DNA from: Pararhizobium sp. A13
GTDB taxonomy: Bacteria > Pseudomonadota > Alphaproteobacteria > Rhizobiales > Rhizobiaceae
Assembly: GCF_040126305.1 (NCBI RefSeq)
Contig: NZ_CP149510.1
Location: 3,049,001 to 3,113,000 of the forward strand
Length of the DNA: 64,000 nucleotides
Direction of reading: 5' to 3'
Part shown: in pieces, positions 55,819 to 64,000 of the stretch
Numbering within the stretch: position 1 is the stretch's first letter
How the letters are laid out: every line of letters begins with the position of its first letter
Position numbers and translations under genes: made by a program
Notes under the pieces: generated by a model
Told to the model about the DNA's origin: nothing
The model's database searches: none
Seen by the model: the letters and a program-made list of their open reading frames with translations, nothing else

Positions 55819-55829
<11 letters not shown>

Positions 55830-56913
55830 ACTGGAAAGACGGCCGAACGTCTCCAAACTATTTTCGATCCTGTCGCCTGCTATTGCGCTTGTCTTGACCA
55901 TGATCTTCGGCGGCATCATGTTCCTGCTGCTCGGCAAGAACCCGGTGACCGCGCTCTACAGTTTCTTCATCGAACCGCTGATGGAAGTGTGGTCTCTGCA
56001 TGAACTGGCAATCAAGGCGGCCCCCCTGATTTTGATCGGCGTCGGCCTTTCCGTCTGCTACCGGTCGAACAACTGGAATATCGGTGCAGAAGGGCAGTTC
56101 ATCATTGGCGCGATTGCCGGCTCGATCCTGCCGGTGGTCTTCAATGAATGGCATTCGCCGCTGGTGCTGCCACTCATGCTGTTGCTCGGAATGCTGGGCG
56201 GCGCGCTGTTCGCCGGCATTCCTGCATTCCTCAAGGCGCATCTCAACACCAACGAAATCCTGACCAGCCTGATGCTTGTTTATGTCGCGCAGCTGTTTCT
56301 GGACTGGCTGGTGCGCGGCCCCTGGCGCAATCCGGGTGGCATGAATTTTCCAGAGACGCGGACCTTCGATCCGGTTGCCGTCCTGCCTGAGATGATCGCC
56401 TCCGGACGAACGCATTGGGGCTTCGGCTTCGCCATCCTCGCGGCCATCGCCATCTGGTTCATGATGCGCTACACGCTGAAGGGGTTCGAGATCACCGTGC
56501 TCGGCCAGTCCGAGCGGGCAGGGCGCTTCGCCGGTTTTTCCTCGCGCAAGATGATCTGGTTTTCGATGCTGCTCTCCGGCGCGCTCGCCGGCCTTGCGGG
56601 AATTTCGGAAGTCAGCGGTGCGATCCAACAGTTGCGCCCCGTCATTTCGCCCGGTTACGGATTCACCGCCATCATCGTCGCCTTCCTCGGACGGCTCAAT
56701 CCTTTGGGGATCGTCGTGGCCGGTCTTGTGCTGGCACTCACCTATCTCGGCGGCGAGGCAGCGCAATTGTCGCTTGGTGTCTCCGACAAGGTGACCCGCG
56801 TCTTCCAGGGCTTGCTGCTCTTCTTCGTGCTCTCCTGCGACACGCTCATTCACTACAAGATCAAGCTCGTATGGTCGAAGCTGACGGCCGCCGCGACGGA
56901 CGGAGCGCGTTGA
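55819..56913 (+). CDS. Nucleoside-type ABC transporter permease (NupP/YufP-like)
   Basis: 364 residues, about ten membrane segments. It begins at the ATG at 55819 inside the ATPase gene. EPLMEVWSLHELAIKAAPLI, CYRSNNWNIGAEGQF and LGRLNPLGIVVAG are features of the larger permease of the BMP/Nup transporters. Forms the channel with the next permease. Its stop overlaps the next ATG (TGATG). Confidence 0.92.
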
Positions 56914-57833
56914 TGGGAATTTTCGAAGCCATCCTCCTAACAGTCATTACCGCTGCAACGCCGCTGGTTTTGGCGGCCGTCGGGGAGCTCGTCACGGAAC
57001 GTTCCGGCGTGCTCAATCTTGGCGTCGAGGGCATGATGATCATGGGGGCCGCCTGCGCCTTCATCGCCACGCAGATGACGGGATCGCCTTATGTCGGCAT
57101 TCTCGCCGGCATTGCTTCGGGCGCCTTGTTCTCCCTGCTGTTCGGTTTCCTTACTTTGACGCTGGTGGCAAATCAGGTTGCGACGGGACTGGCGTTGACC
57201 ATCCTCGGTCTCGGCGTATCCGGCATGATCGGTGAGGCCTATGTCGGCCAGTCCGGTATCAAGCTGCCGCAGATCGTCTTTCCGGTTCTGTCGGATATCC
57301 CGTTTCTCGGTGCCCTGCTGTTCAAGCAGGATCTGATCTTCTACCTCTCGATCGCTGTCGTCGCCGGCGTCCACTGGTTCCTGTTCAGGAGCCGCGCCGG
57401 ACTGAAGCTGCGCTCCGTCGGCGATAGCCACGCCTCGGCCCATGCGCTTGGCATCAACGTCATCCGCATGCGCTATCTCGCCGTCATGTTCGGCGGCGCC
57501 TGCGCCGGGCTCGCCGGCGCGCAGTTGTCGCTGGTCTACACGCCGCAATGGGTGGAAAACATGTCGGCCGGGCGCGGCTGGATCGCGCTGGCGCTGGTTG
57601 TCTTTGCCTCATGGCGACCGTGGCGGGTGGTTGCCGGCGGCTATCTGTTTGGTGCGGTTTCGATCAGCCAGTTGCACGCCCAGGCGTTCGGCATCGGGAT
57701 TCCCTCGCAGTTTCTTTCTGCTCTTCCCTATCTGGCGACGATTGTCGTACTAATTCTCATCTCGCACAATCGGCGCACGACGCTGATCAACACGCCGGCA
57801 TCGCTCGGTAAACCGTTTGTGCCGGACAGGTAA
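56913..57833 (+). CDS. Nucleoside-type ABC transporter permease (NupQ/YufQ-like)
   Basis: 306 residues from the ATG at 56913; a longer frame runs back through the previous gene but is a shadow. TPLVLAAVGELVTERSGVLNLGVEGMM is the signature of the smaller permease. Eight to nine helices. The BMP substrate-binding gene follows after 42 bases. Confidence 0.92.
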   Translation: MGIFEAILLTVITAATPLVLAAVGELVTERSGVLNLGVEGMMIMGAACAFIATQMTGSPYVGILAGIASGALFSLLFGFLTLTLVANQVATGLALTILGLGVSGMIGEAYVGQSGIKLPQIVFPVLSDIPFLGALLFKQDLIFYLSIAVVAGVHWFLFRSRAGLKLRSVGDSHASAHALGINVIRMRYLAVMFGGACAGLAGAQLSLVYTPQWVENMSAGRGWIALALVVFASWRPWRVVAGGYLFGAVSISQLHAQAFGIGIPSQFLSALPYLATIVVLILISHNRRTTLINTPASLGKPFVPDR

Positions 57834-57875
57834 ACAAGAACAACAACCAAATTCCAAAAACCTACAGGGGTCACA

Positions 57876-58946
57876 ATGAAAAAAATTCTCTTCGCACTCG
57901 CAACCACGGCCGCCGTGATCGGCTTTTCCGCCGCGGCAAGCGCACAGGAAAAAGCCAAGGTCTGCTTCGTCTATGTCGGTTCGAAGACGGACGGTGGCTG
58001 GACGCAGGCCCATGACCTCGGCCGTCAGGAACTCGAAAAGGCGCTCGGCGACAAGGTCGAGACGCAGTTCCTCGAAAACGTTCCGGAAGGTCCGGATGCC
58101 GAACGCGCCATCGAGCGTCTGGCCCGCTCCGGCTGCGGCCTGATCTTCACGACGTCTTTCGGCTTCATGGATGCGACGGTCAAGATCGCCGCGAAATTCC
58201 CGGACGTGAAGTTCGAGCATGCCACCGGCTACAAGACGGCTCCGAATCTTGCGACCTACAACAGCCGCTTCTATGAAGGCCGCTATATCCAGGGCCAGAT
58301 CGCTGCGAAGATCTCGCAGAAGGGCGTTGCCGGTTACATTGCTTCCTTCCCGATTCCGGAAGTGGTGATGGGCATCAACTCCTTCGTCACCGGCGCTCGC
58401 ACCATCAACCCTGACTTCAAGATCAAGGTCGTCTGGGCAAACACCTGGTTTGACCCCGGCAAGGAAGCCGACGCTGCCAAGGCACTGATTGACCAGGGTG
58501 TCGATGTGCTGACCCAGCACACCGACACGACGGCGCCGATGCAGGTTGCTGCCGAGCGTGGCATCAAGGCCTTCGGTCAGGCCTCCGACATGATCAAGGC
58601 AGGCCCGGAAACGCAGCTGACCGCGATCGTCGATACCTGGGGCGCCTATTACATCAAGCGCACACAGGCCTTCATCGACGGCAAGTGGGAGACCACGTCG
58701 AGCTGGGACGGCCTGAAGGACGGCATCCTGACGATGGCGCCTTACACCAACATGCCGGATGATGTGAAGGCGATGGCTGAGGCGACCGAAGCCAAGATCA
58801 AGTCCGGTGAGCTTAAGCCCTTCACTGGCCCGCTGAAAAAGCAAGACGGTTCCGAGTGGCTGAAGGTCGGCGAATCGTCCGATGACGGCACGCTGCTCGG
58901 CATGAACTTCTACGTCGAAGGTGTTGACGACAAGCTGCCGCAGTAA
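57876..58946 (+). CDS. BMP-family substrate-binding protein
   Basis: Periplasmic receptor of the importer. 356 residues, signal peptide 1-23 ending in ASA-Q. The BMP fold shows KVCFVYVGSKTDGGWTQAH, LIFTTSFGFMDA and DVLTQHTDTTAPMQVAAERG. BMP proteins bind purine nucleosides or related bases. AGGGGTCACA precedes the ATG. Placed last in the operon, after the permeases, and followed by a terminator hairpin. Confidence 0.94.
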   Translation: MKKILFALATTAAVIGFSAAASAQEKAKVCFVYVGSKTDGGWTQAHDLGRQELEKALGDKVETQFLENVPEGPDAERAIERLARSGCGLIFTTSFGFMDATVKIAAKFPDVKFEHATGYKTAPNLATYNSRFYEGRYIQGQIAAKISQKGVAGYIASFPIPEVVMGINSFVTGARTINPDFKIKVVWANTWFDPGKEADAAKALIDQGVDVLTQHTDTTAPMQVAAERGIKAFGQASDMIKAGPETQLTAIVDTWGAYYIKRTQAFIDGKWETTSSWDGLKDGILTMAPYTNMPDDVKAMAEATEAKIKSGELKPFTGPLKKQDGSEWLKVGESSDDGTLLGMNFYVEGVDDKLPQ

Positions 58947-58974
58947 ATTCGGCATCATTTCGTGTGCAATCAGG

Positions 58975-59001
58975 GAGGGTGGCCGCAAGGCTGCCCTCTT
59001 T
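58975..59001 (+). terminator. Terminator hairpin after the BMP operon
   Basis: GAGGGTGGCC and GGCTGCCCTC pair (two G-U) around a GCAA tetraloop, followed by TTTC. The T-run is short, so termination may be partial. Confidence 0.6.
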
Positions 59002-59053
59002 CGATTCTGGCCGGGAAAATTTCGCAAACCGCGCAAAATCGGGTTTACATAAG

Positions 59054-59066
59054 TCATATAGTATGA
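59054..59066. promoter_or_regulatory. Candidate operator upstream of ytfQ: TCATA-TAG-TATGA
   Basis: A perfect 5+5 inverted repeat 46 bases before the ytfQ start, in an AT-rich tract. Likely binding site of the FadR-type regulator encoded at the end of the same locus, by position only. Confidence 0.45.
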
Positions 59067-59112
59067 TTTTTTATCCTCGCTGCTGAGGAGCAGCTTTCTT
59101 TGGGAGGACATC

Positions 59113-60075
59113 ATGAAAATCAAGACTGCACTTAGCTGTGCCACGATTCTGGCTGCCTGCATGTTTGGTTCGGCCTCTGCTGCCGATCTGACGATCGGTT
59201 TTTCGCAGATCGGCTCGGAATCCGGCTGGCGTGCCGCTGAAACCACGCTGACGAAACAGCAGGCAGAAAAGCGGGGCATCGACCTGAAATTCGCCGACGC
59301 ACAGCAGAAGCAGGAAAACCAGATCAAGGCACTGCGTTCCTTCATCGCACAGGGCGTCAATGCCATCCTGATCGCCCCGGTTGTGGCGACCGGTTGGGAT
59401 GAAGTGTTGACGGAAGCCAAGGACGCGGAAATTCCGGTGATCCTGCTCGACCGCACGGTCGATTCATCCGATGATCTTTACCTGACGGCAGTCACGTCCG
59501 ATCTCGTTCACGAAGGCAATGTCGCCGGCAAGTGGCTGGTCGATACCGTCGCGGGAAAGCCGTGCAATGTCGTCGAGCTTCAGGGCACGACCGGTTCATC
59601 CCCGGCGATCGACCGCAAGAAGGGCTTCGAGGAAGCACTGAAGGGCCACGATAATCTGAAGATCGTTCGCAGCCAGACCGGTGACTTCACCCGCACCAAG
59701 GGCAAGGAAGTCATGGAAAGCTTCCTGAAGGCGGAAGACGGCGGCAAGAACATCTGCGCGCTCTACGCTCACAATGACGACATGGCCGTCGGCGCGATCC
59801 AGGCGATCAAGGAAGCCGGCCTGAAGCCGGGCACGGACATCCTCGTCGTTTCGATCGACGCCGTTCCGGATATCTTCCAGGCCATGGCCGCGGGCGAAGC
59901 GAATGCCACCGTCGAACTGACCCCGAACATGGCGGGCCCGGCACTCGACGCGCTCGACGCCTTCCTGAAGGATGGTACCAAGCCGGCGAAGTGGATCCAG
60001 ACGGAATCGAAGCTCTACACCCAGGCCGACGATCCCCAGAAGGTCTACGAGGAGAAGAAGGGCCTCGGCTATTAA
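59113..60075 (+). CDS. ytfQ: Sugar-binding protein YtfQ of a galactofuranose-type ABC importer
   Basis: 320 residues, signal peptide 1-23 (ending ASA-A). Periplasmic-binding-protein type I fold: TIGFSQIGSESGWRAAE, NAILIAPVVATGWDEVL, ALYAHNDDMAVGAIQAIKEAG, ILVVSIDAVPDIFQAMAAG. The best-known relative, E. coli YtfQ, binds galactofuranose and galactopyranose. GGGAGGACATC precedes the ATG. Confidence 0.93.
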   Translation: MKIKTALSCATILAACMFGSASAADLTIGFSQIGSESGWRAAETTLTKQQAEKRGIDLKFADAQQKQENQIKALRSFIAQGVNAILIAPVVATGWDEVLTEAKDAEIPVILLDRTVDSSDDLYLTAVTSDLVHEGNVAGKWLVDTVAGKPCNVVELQGTTGSSPAIDRKKGFEEALKGHDNLKIVRSQTGDFTRTKGKEVMESFLKAEDGGKNICALYAHNDDMAVGAIQAIKEAGLKPGTDILVVSIDAVPDIFQAMAAGEANATVELTPNMAGPALDALDAFLKDGTKPAKWIQTESKLYTQADDPQKVYEEKKGLGY

Positions 60076-60102
60076 TTAGCCGCCGGCCGTCGCAAGACCG
60101 TG

Positions 60103-60131
60103 ATGCTTCCTGTCTCACCGACAGGAAGCAT
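60103..60131 (+). terminator. Stable hairpin between ytfQ and ytfR
   Basis: ATGCTTCCTGTC and GACAGGAAGCAT are a perfect 12-bp stem with a 5-base loop, with no T-run. It probably protects the ytfQ mRNA 3' end or attenuates, making the binding protein more abundant than the ATPase. Confidence 0.55.
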
Positions 60132-60286
60132 TGGCCGAAAAGCGGTGCTGGTCAAATCGTCGTCAATGCCGTCAAATCTCGGCAGATGGGCGCTTGGCAT
60201 TGGATGTCCACGACACTGGGCGGTGGCGCCATTTGCTGCAATCCGTAAGTTACGGGTAACCTACGTTTTTTAGGACGCTGGTTTTT

Positions 60287-61810
60287 ATGCATAACAATAG
60301 CAACGATATTCTCACCGCCGTCGGGATCGTGAAAACCTTTCCGGGTGCCGTCGCGCTCGACAAAGTCGATTTCTCGCTCCGTCGCGGTGAAGTACACGCG
60401 CTTCTCGGCGAGAACGGCGCAGGCAAATCCACACTGATCAAATGCATGACCGGCGCCTACCGCCGCGATGCCGGGACGTTGACACTCGACGGCACAGAGA
60501 TCGATCCGCACGACACGCTCGACGCACAGAAGCTCGGCATTGGCACCGTCTACCAGGAAGTCAATCTGCTCGGAAATCTGAGCGTCGCCGAAAATCTCTT
60601 TCTCGGTCGCCAACCGCGCCGCTTCGGTCTCGTCAACACGGGCGAAATGAAGAATCGCGCCAAGGCGCTGCTTGCACAGTATGGCATAGACATCAACGTC
60701 TCCGCAGCGCTTGAAAGCTATTCGGTCGCGATCCAGCAGGTCGTGGCGATCGCACGGGCTGTCGATCTTTCTGGCAAGGTGTTGATCCTCGACGAGCCGA
60801 CCGCCAGTCTCGACGCGCAGGAGGTGGAGTTGCTCTTTCGCATCGTCCGCGGCCTGAAGGCGAGGGGCCTCGGCATCGTCTTCATCACCCATTTCCTCGA
60901 ACAGGTTTACGATCTCTCGGACCGCATAACCGTGTTGCGCAATGGCCAGCTGGTCGGCACACGCGAGACCGCGTCTTTGCCGCGTCGGGAGCTTGTGACG
61001 ATGATGCTGGGCCATGAGCTTCAGTCCGCGGAAAAGGCGGTAGCGGCAGCCGAAACATCGAGCGGGCCGGTTCAGTTTCGTTTTTCCAGCTATGGCAAGG
61101 CAGGCACAATCAAGCCTTTCAATCTCGAGGTTCGCAAAGGCGAGGTCGTTGGTATTGCCGGTCTGCTCGGCTCGGGGCGCACCGAAACCGCGGAGTTGCT
61201 GTTCGGCGTTCACAAAGCCGACTGTGGTACGGCGGAAATCGGCGGCAAGCCGGTCAATCTCACGTCGCCGCGGGCCGCGATCGCCCAGCGTTTTGGCTTC
61301 TGCCCCGAGGATCGCAAAGTAGATGGCATTATCGGCGAACTATCCGTGCGCGAAAACATCGCCCTGGCTTTGCAGGCGCGGCGCGGCTGGGCGCGTCCAC
61401 TGTCTGCAGCTGAACAGAACGCCCTTGCAGACCGCTACATCAAGGCGCTCGATATCCGCACCAGCGACCGCGAGAAGCCGATCAGGCTTCTGTCCGGCGG
61501 CAACCAGCAGAAGGCCATCCTGGCGCGCTGGCTGGCGACGAACCCGGAATTTCTCATTCTCGACGAACCGACGCGCGGCATCGATGTCGGCGCCCATGCC
61601 GAGATCATTCGGCTGATTGGCGAACTCTGCGGCCAAGGCATGTCGCTGATCGTCATTTCGTCGGAGCTCGAGGAGCTCGTGGCTTACAGCTCGCGCGTCA
61701 TCGTGCTCAGGGACCGCGCCCATGTGGCGGAACTGACCGGCAGCGAGATCACCACGGAACATATCGTCAATGCCATCGCCGCCGCGCCCGGCGCGGGAGA
61801 ACATATATGA
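60287..61810 (+). CDS. ytfR: ABC transporter double ATPase YtfR
   Basis: 507 residues, two sugar-type ATPase domains. Domain 1: GENGAGKSTLIKCM, LDEPTASLDAQEV. Domain 2: GIAGLLGSGRTETAELL, LSGGNQQKAILARWL, LDEPTRGIDVGAHAEI, the usual degenerate second Walker A (GSGRTE). It energises uptake through YtfT/YjfF. About 210 bases follow ytfQ, containing the hairpin. Confidence 0.93.
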   Translation: MHNNSNDILTAVGIVKTFPGAVALDKVDFSLRRGEVHALLGENGAGKSTLIKCMTGAYRRDAGTLTLDGTEIDPHDTLDAQKLGIGTVYQEVNLLGNLSVAENLFLGRQPRRFGLVNTGEMKNRAKALLAQYGIDINVSAALESYSVAIQQVVAIARAVDLSGKVLILDEPTASLDAQEVELLFRIVRGLKARGLGIVFITHFLEQVYDLSDRITVLRNGQLVGTRETASLPRRELVTMMLGHELQSAEKAVAAAETSSGPVQFRFSSYGKAGTIKPFNLEVRKGEVVGIAGLLGSGRTETAELLFGVHKADCGTAEIGGKPVNLTSPRAAIAQRFGFCPEDRKVDGIIGELSVRENIALALQARRGWARPLSAAEQNALADRYIKALDIRTSDREKPIRLLSGGNQQKAILARWLATNPEFLILDEPTRGIDVGAHAEIIRLIGELCGQGMSLIVISSELEELVAYSSRVIVLRDRAHVAELTGSEITTEHIVNAIAAAPGAGEHI

Positions 61811-62805
61811 TTGAAAGTGCAACACGTCTCAGCCAGCGGCTGCTCCCTCAACTCATAGCGTTGACGGTTATCCTTGTGCTGATCTGGCTCGTCTTTCCGG
61901 GTTTCTTTTCGATGGAGATCCAGAACGGCCGGCTCTACGGCAGCCTGATCGACATTCTCAATCGCGGCGCGCCCGTCGCCCTTCTTGCGGTCGGCATGAC
62001 GGTTGTCATCGCCACCAAGGGTATCGACCTGTCGGTCGGCGCCGTCATGGCCATCTGCGGCGCCGTTGCCGCCGCCTCCAGCGTGCGGGGGGATCCGCTG
62101 ATCGTCACGCTGTTGCTGGCGATTGGCACAGGCCTCATTTGCGGCGTCTGGAATGGCTTTCTTGTGTCCATCCTCAATATCCAGCCCATCATCGCCACGC
62201 TGGTCCTGATGGTCGCAGGACGCGGCATCGCGCAACTGGTGACCGAGGGCGCAATCCTGACCTTCAATGATCCCGGTCTGATCTTCATCGGGAGCGGCGC
62301 TTTCGCGGGCCTGCCAATGCCTGTTGTCATATGGCTGGTATTCGGCATCGCGGTTGCGCTTCTGGTGCGGCGAACAGCGCTCGGCATGCTGATCGAGGCC
62401 GTTGGGATCAACCGCCGCGCCAGCACGCTTTCGGGCATTCAGACGCCGCTGCTGCTGATGGCGGCCTATATGCTTTCCGGCCTTTGCGCAGCCATCGCCG
62501 GCCTGATCGTCACCGCCGACATCAAGGGCGCGGACGCCAACAATGCCGGCTTGTGGCTGGAACTGGATGCCATCCTTGCGGTCGTCGTCGGGGGCACCTC
62601 GCTGCTCGGCGGCCGTTTCAGCATCATCGCTTCCCTGGCAGGCGCGATGATCATTCAGGCTGTGAACACCGGTATCCTTCTGTCCGGCTTCCCGCCGGAA
62701 TTCAACCTGATCATCAAGGCCGCCATCATCGTCATCATCCTCGTCATCCAGTCGCCGCGCGTGCAGGCCGGAGTGACCTTTCTCAGCCGAAAATCCATCC
62801 GATGA
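61807..62805 (+). CDS. ytfT: ABC transporter permease YtfT
   Basis: 332 residues, about nine to ten helices; family pattern AVGMTVVIATKGIDLSVGAVMA and the SLLGGRFSIIASLAGA region. Overlaps ytfR as ATGA. Forms the channel with YjfF. Confidence 0.92.
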   Translation: MIESATRLSQRLLPQLIALTVILVLIWLVFPGFFSMEIQNGRLYGSLIDILNRGAPVALLAVGMTVVIATKGIDLSVGAVMAICGAVAAASSVRGDPLIVTLLLAIGTGLICGVWNGFLVSILNIQPIIATLVLMVAGRGIAQLVTEGAILTFNDPGLIFIGSGAFAGLPMPVVIWLVFGIAVALLVRRTALGMLIEAVGINRRASTLSGIQTPLLLMAAYMLSGLCAAIAGLIVTADIKGADANNAGLWLELDAILAVVVGGTSLLGGRFSIIASLAGAMIIQAVNTGILLSGFPPEFNLIIKAAIIVIILVIQSPRVQAGVTFLSRKSIR

Positions 62806-63770
62806 ACCAGAAATACCTTCCGCTGATTGCGACCATCATCATCTTCATCGTTTCCTATGCCGCCTGCGCGGTGCAGTATCCGAACATCCTGTCCACGCGC
62901 GTGATCGGCAATCTTCTGACCGACAACGCCTTTCTTGGCATCGCCGCCGTCGGCATGACCTTCGTTATCCTGTCTGGCGGCATCGACCTGTCGATCGGCT
63001 CGGTCATTGCCTTCACCGGCATTTTCCTCGCCGTCATGCTGGAGAGCACCAGCATCCACCCACTCGCAGCCTTCGTTCTGGTCCTTGTCATCACCACGAT
63101 GTTTGGCGCGATCATGGGCGCGATCATCCACTATCTGGAAATGCCGGCCTTCATCGTCACGCTCGCCGGCATGTTTCTGGCGCGCGGCATGGCCTTCGTG
63201 CTGTCGATCGATTCCATCCCGATCAAGCATCCGTTCTACGGCACGATGAAGAGCTTCTACTACAAACTGCCGGGCGGCGGCCGGATTACGTTGATCGGCG
63301 GATTGATGCTTCTGGTCTTTGCGATCGGCATACTGCTTGCCCAGCGGACGCGCTTCGGCACCAACGTTTACGCGCTCGGCGGTGGCGCGCAAACCTCGGC
63401 GCTGATGGGCGTTCCGGTCGGGCGCACGACGATTCTGATCTATGGCCTGTCCGGCTTTCTCGCCGGGCTTTCGGGAATCGTTTATTCCCTATACACATCA
63501 GCAGGTTATTCGCTCGCAACCGTTGGTGTCGAGTTGGACGCGATTGCTGCGGTGGTAATCGGTGGAACGCTTCTGACAGGGGGCGCCGGGTTTGTTGGAG
63601 GAACACTCGTCGGCGTTTTGATCCAGGGACTGATCCAGACCTACATCACCTTCGATGGCTCGCTGTCGAGTTGGTGGACGAAAATTCTGATCGGTGCTTT
63701 GCTGTTTGCATTCATTCTGATGCAAAAGGGGATACTGTTATTGTCGCGCCAGAACAAAAGGTATTCCTGA
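62802..63770 (+). CDS. yjfF: ABC transporter permease YjfF
   Basis: 322 residues from the ATG at 62802, overlapping ytfT as ATGA; a longer open frame runs back inside ytfT as a shadow. AVGMTFVILSGGIDLSIGSVIA and GGTLLTGGAGFVGGTLVGVL are the hallmarks. Second subunit of the heterodimeric channel. Confidence 0.92.
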   Translation: MNQKYLPLIATIIIFIVSYAACAVQYPNILSTRVIGNLLTDNAFLGIAAVGMTFVILSGGIDLSIGSVIAFTGIFLAVMLESTSIHPLAAFVLVLVITTMFGAIMGAIIHYLEMPAFIVTLAGMFLARGMAFVLSIDSIPIKHPFYGTMKSFYYKLPGGGRITLIGGLMLLVFAIGILLAQRTRFGTNVYALGGGAQTSALMGVPVGRTTILIYGLSGFLAGLSGIVYSLYTSAGYSLATVGVELDAIAAVVIGGTLLTGGAGFVGGTLVGVLIQGLIQTYITFDGSLSSWWTKILIGALLFAFILMQKGILLLSRQNKRYS

Positions 63771-63782
63771 GGAGGGAGACAC

Positions 63783-64000
63783 TTGCGTAAGGGGCTGCTC
63801 GAAACCGTCATTACCGGTGCCAACACGCGCACAAGCCACGCGCAGGTGGTGGACGAACTGGGCAAAGCCATTGTCTCGGGAGAGTTTCCCGTTGGCTCCA
63901 TCCTGCCGGGAGATCCGGAGCTCGCGATGCGGTTCAAGGTTTCCCGCACTGTTTTGCGCGAAGCGATGAAGACCTTGGCAGCAAAGGGCCTGATTGTCCC
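63783..64000 (+). CDS. GntR-family (FadR-type) regulator, N-terminal part
   Basis: Runs off the window end; about 72 codons seen. TTG start after GGAGGG (other frames have none). The winged helix is LAMRFKVSRTVLREAMKTLA preceded by LGKAIVSGEFPVGSILPGD, the GntR signature. The rest would decide the subfamily (FadR/FCD is usual next to such importers). It follows yjfF by 12 bases, so it probably regulates this operon in response to its sugar. Confidence 0.85.
   Translation, partial: MRKGLLETVITGANTRTSHAQVVDELGKAIVSGEFPVGSILPGDPELAMRFKVSRTVLREAMKTLAAKGLIV

Overview
The window is chromosomal DNA of an alphaproteobacterium, most likely a member of the Rhizobiaceae (Agrobacterium/Rhizobium type). 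A phosphatidylcholine synthase (pcs), an NDUFS4-like complex I subunit, a duplicated single-domain-repeat cold-shock protein and ytfQRT-yjfF and BMP/Nup-type importers next to ordinary rhizobial housekeeping genes all point this way. This assignment is inferred from protein content; no marker gene was compared.

Layout. 1-5.3 kb is conserved backbone: the 3' part of recJ, two tRNA-Glu genes with near-identical promoters, an M15/extensin-like lipoprotein, gloA, a two-domain cold-shock protein, a DUF192 protein and tRNA-Pro(TGG). From 5.3 to 39.98 kb lies a 34.6-kb integrative element bounded by a 48-bp perfect repeat of the 3' end of tRNA-Pro, with an excisionase-like gene and tyrosine integrase at its right end. 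A short backbone piece (NDUFS4-like gene and tRNA-Arg(TCT)) follows. A second, decayed element (40.58-46.02 kb) is bounded by a 49-bp repeat of the 3' end of that tRNA-Arg. Backbone resumes with ddl, a GlxA-type regulator, tRNA-Lys, ccdA, an AEC transporter, a UbiH-like monooxygenase, pcs, a quinone oxidoreductase, a BMP/Nup-type nucleoside ABC importer (54.3-58.9 kb), and a ytfQRT-yjfF sugar ABC importer followed by the start of its probable GntR/FadR-type regulator at the window end.

The large element is built like a defence island. Its left end carries an unusual four-gene overlapping operon (5.77-10.55 kb). Two of its proteins look like the ZorA/MotA and ZorB/MotB halves of a proton-driven motor, but the other two are not the usual Zorya partners; this is the best candidate for an undescribed system. 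Next come a secreted thermonuclease, several unrecognised genes with nuclease-like motifs, and a translationally coupled hxsD-hxsB-hxsC-hxsA operon (two radical SAM enzymes acting on a His-Xaa-Ser repeat protein). Further right are HEPN-like, HNH-like, PD-(D/E)XK-like and DUF4238 genes, and a Gabija system. Its gajB is split by an intact IS21-family element; the 7-bp target duplication allows exact in-frame reconstruction of gajB, so the insertion looks recent. A soluble FtsH-like AAA+/M41 protease with a small partner, and an XRE regulator with candidate palindromic operators, precede the integration module.

The small element is mostly ruins: an AlbA_2 gene broken by one in-frame stop, a truncated OLD-type ATPase and a truncated integrase. 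It also holds one apparently intact gene, a Fic protein with an N-terminal AbiEi-like DNA-binding region, preceded by a strikingly regular array of 24-bp iterons.
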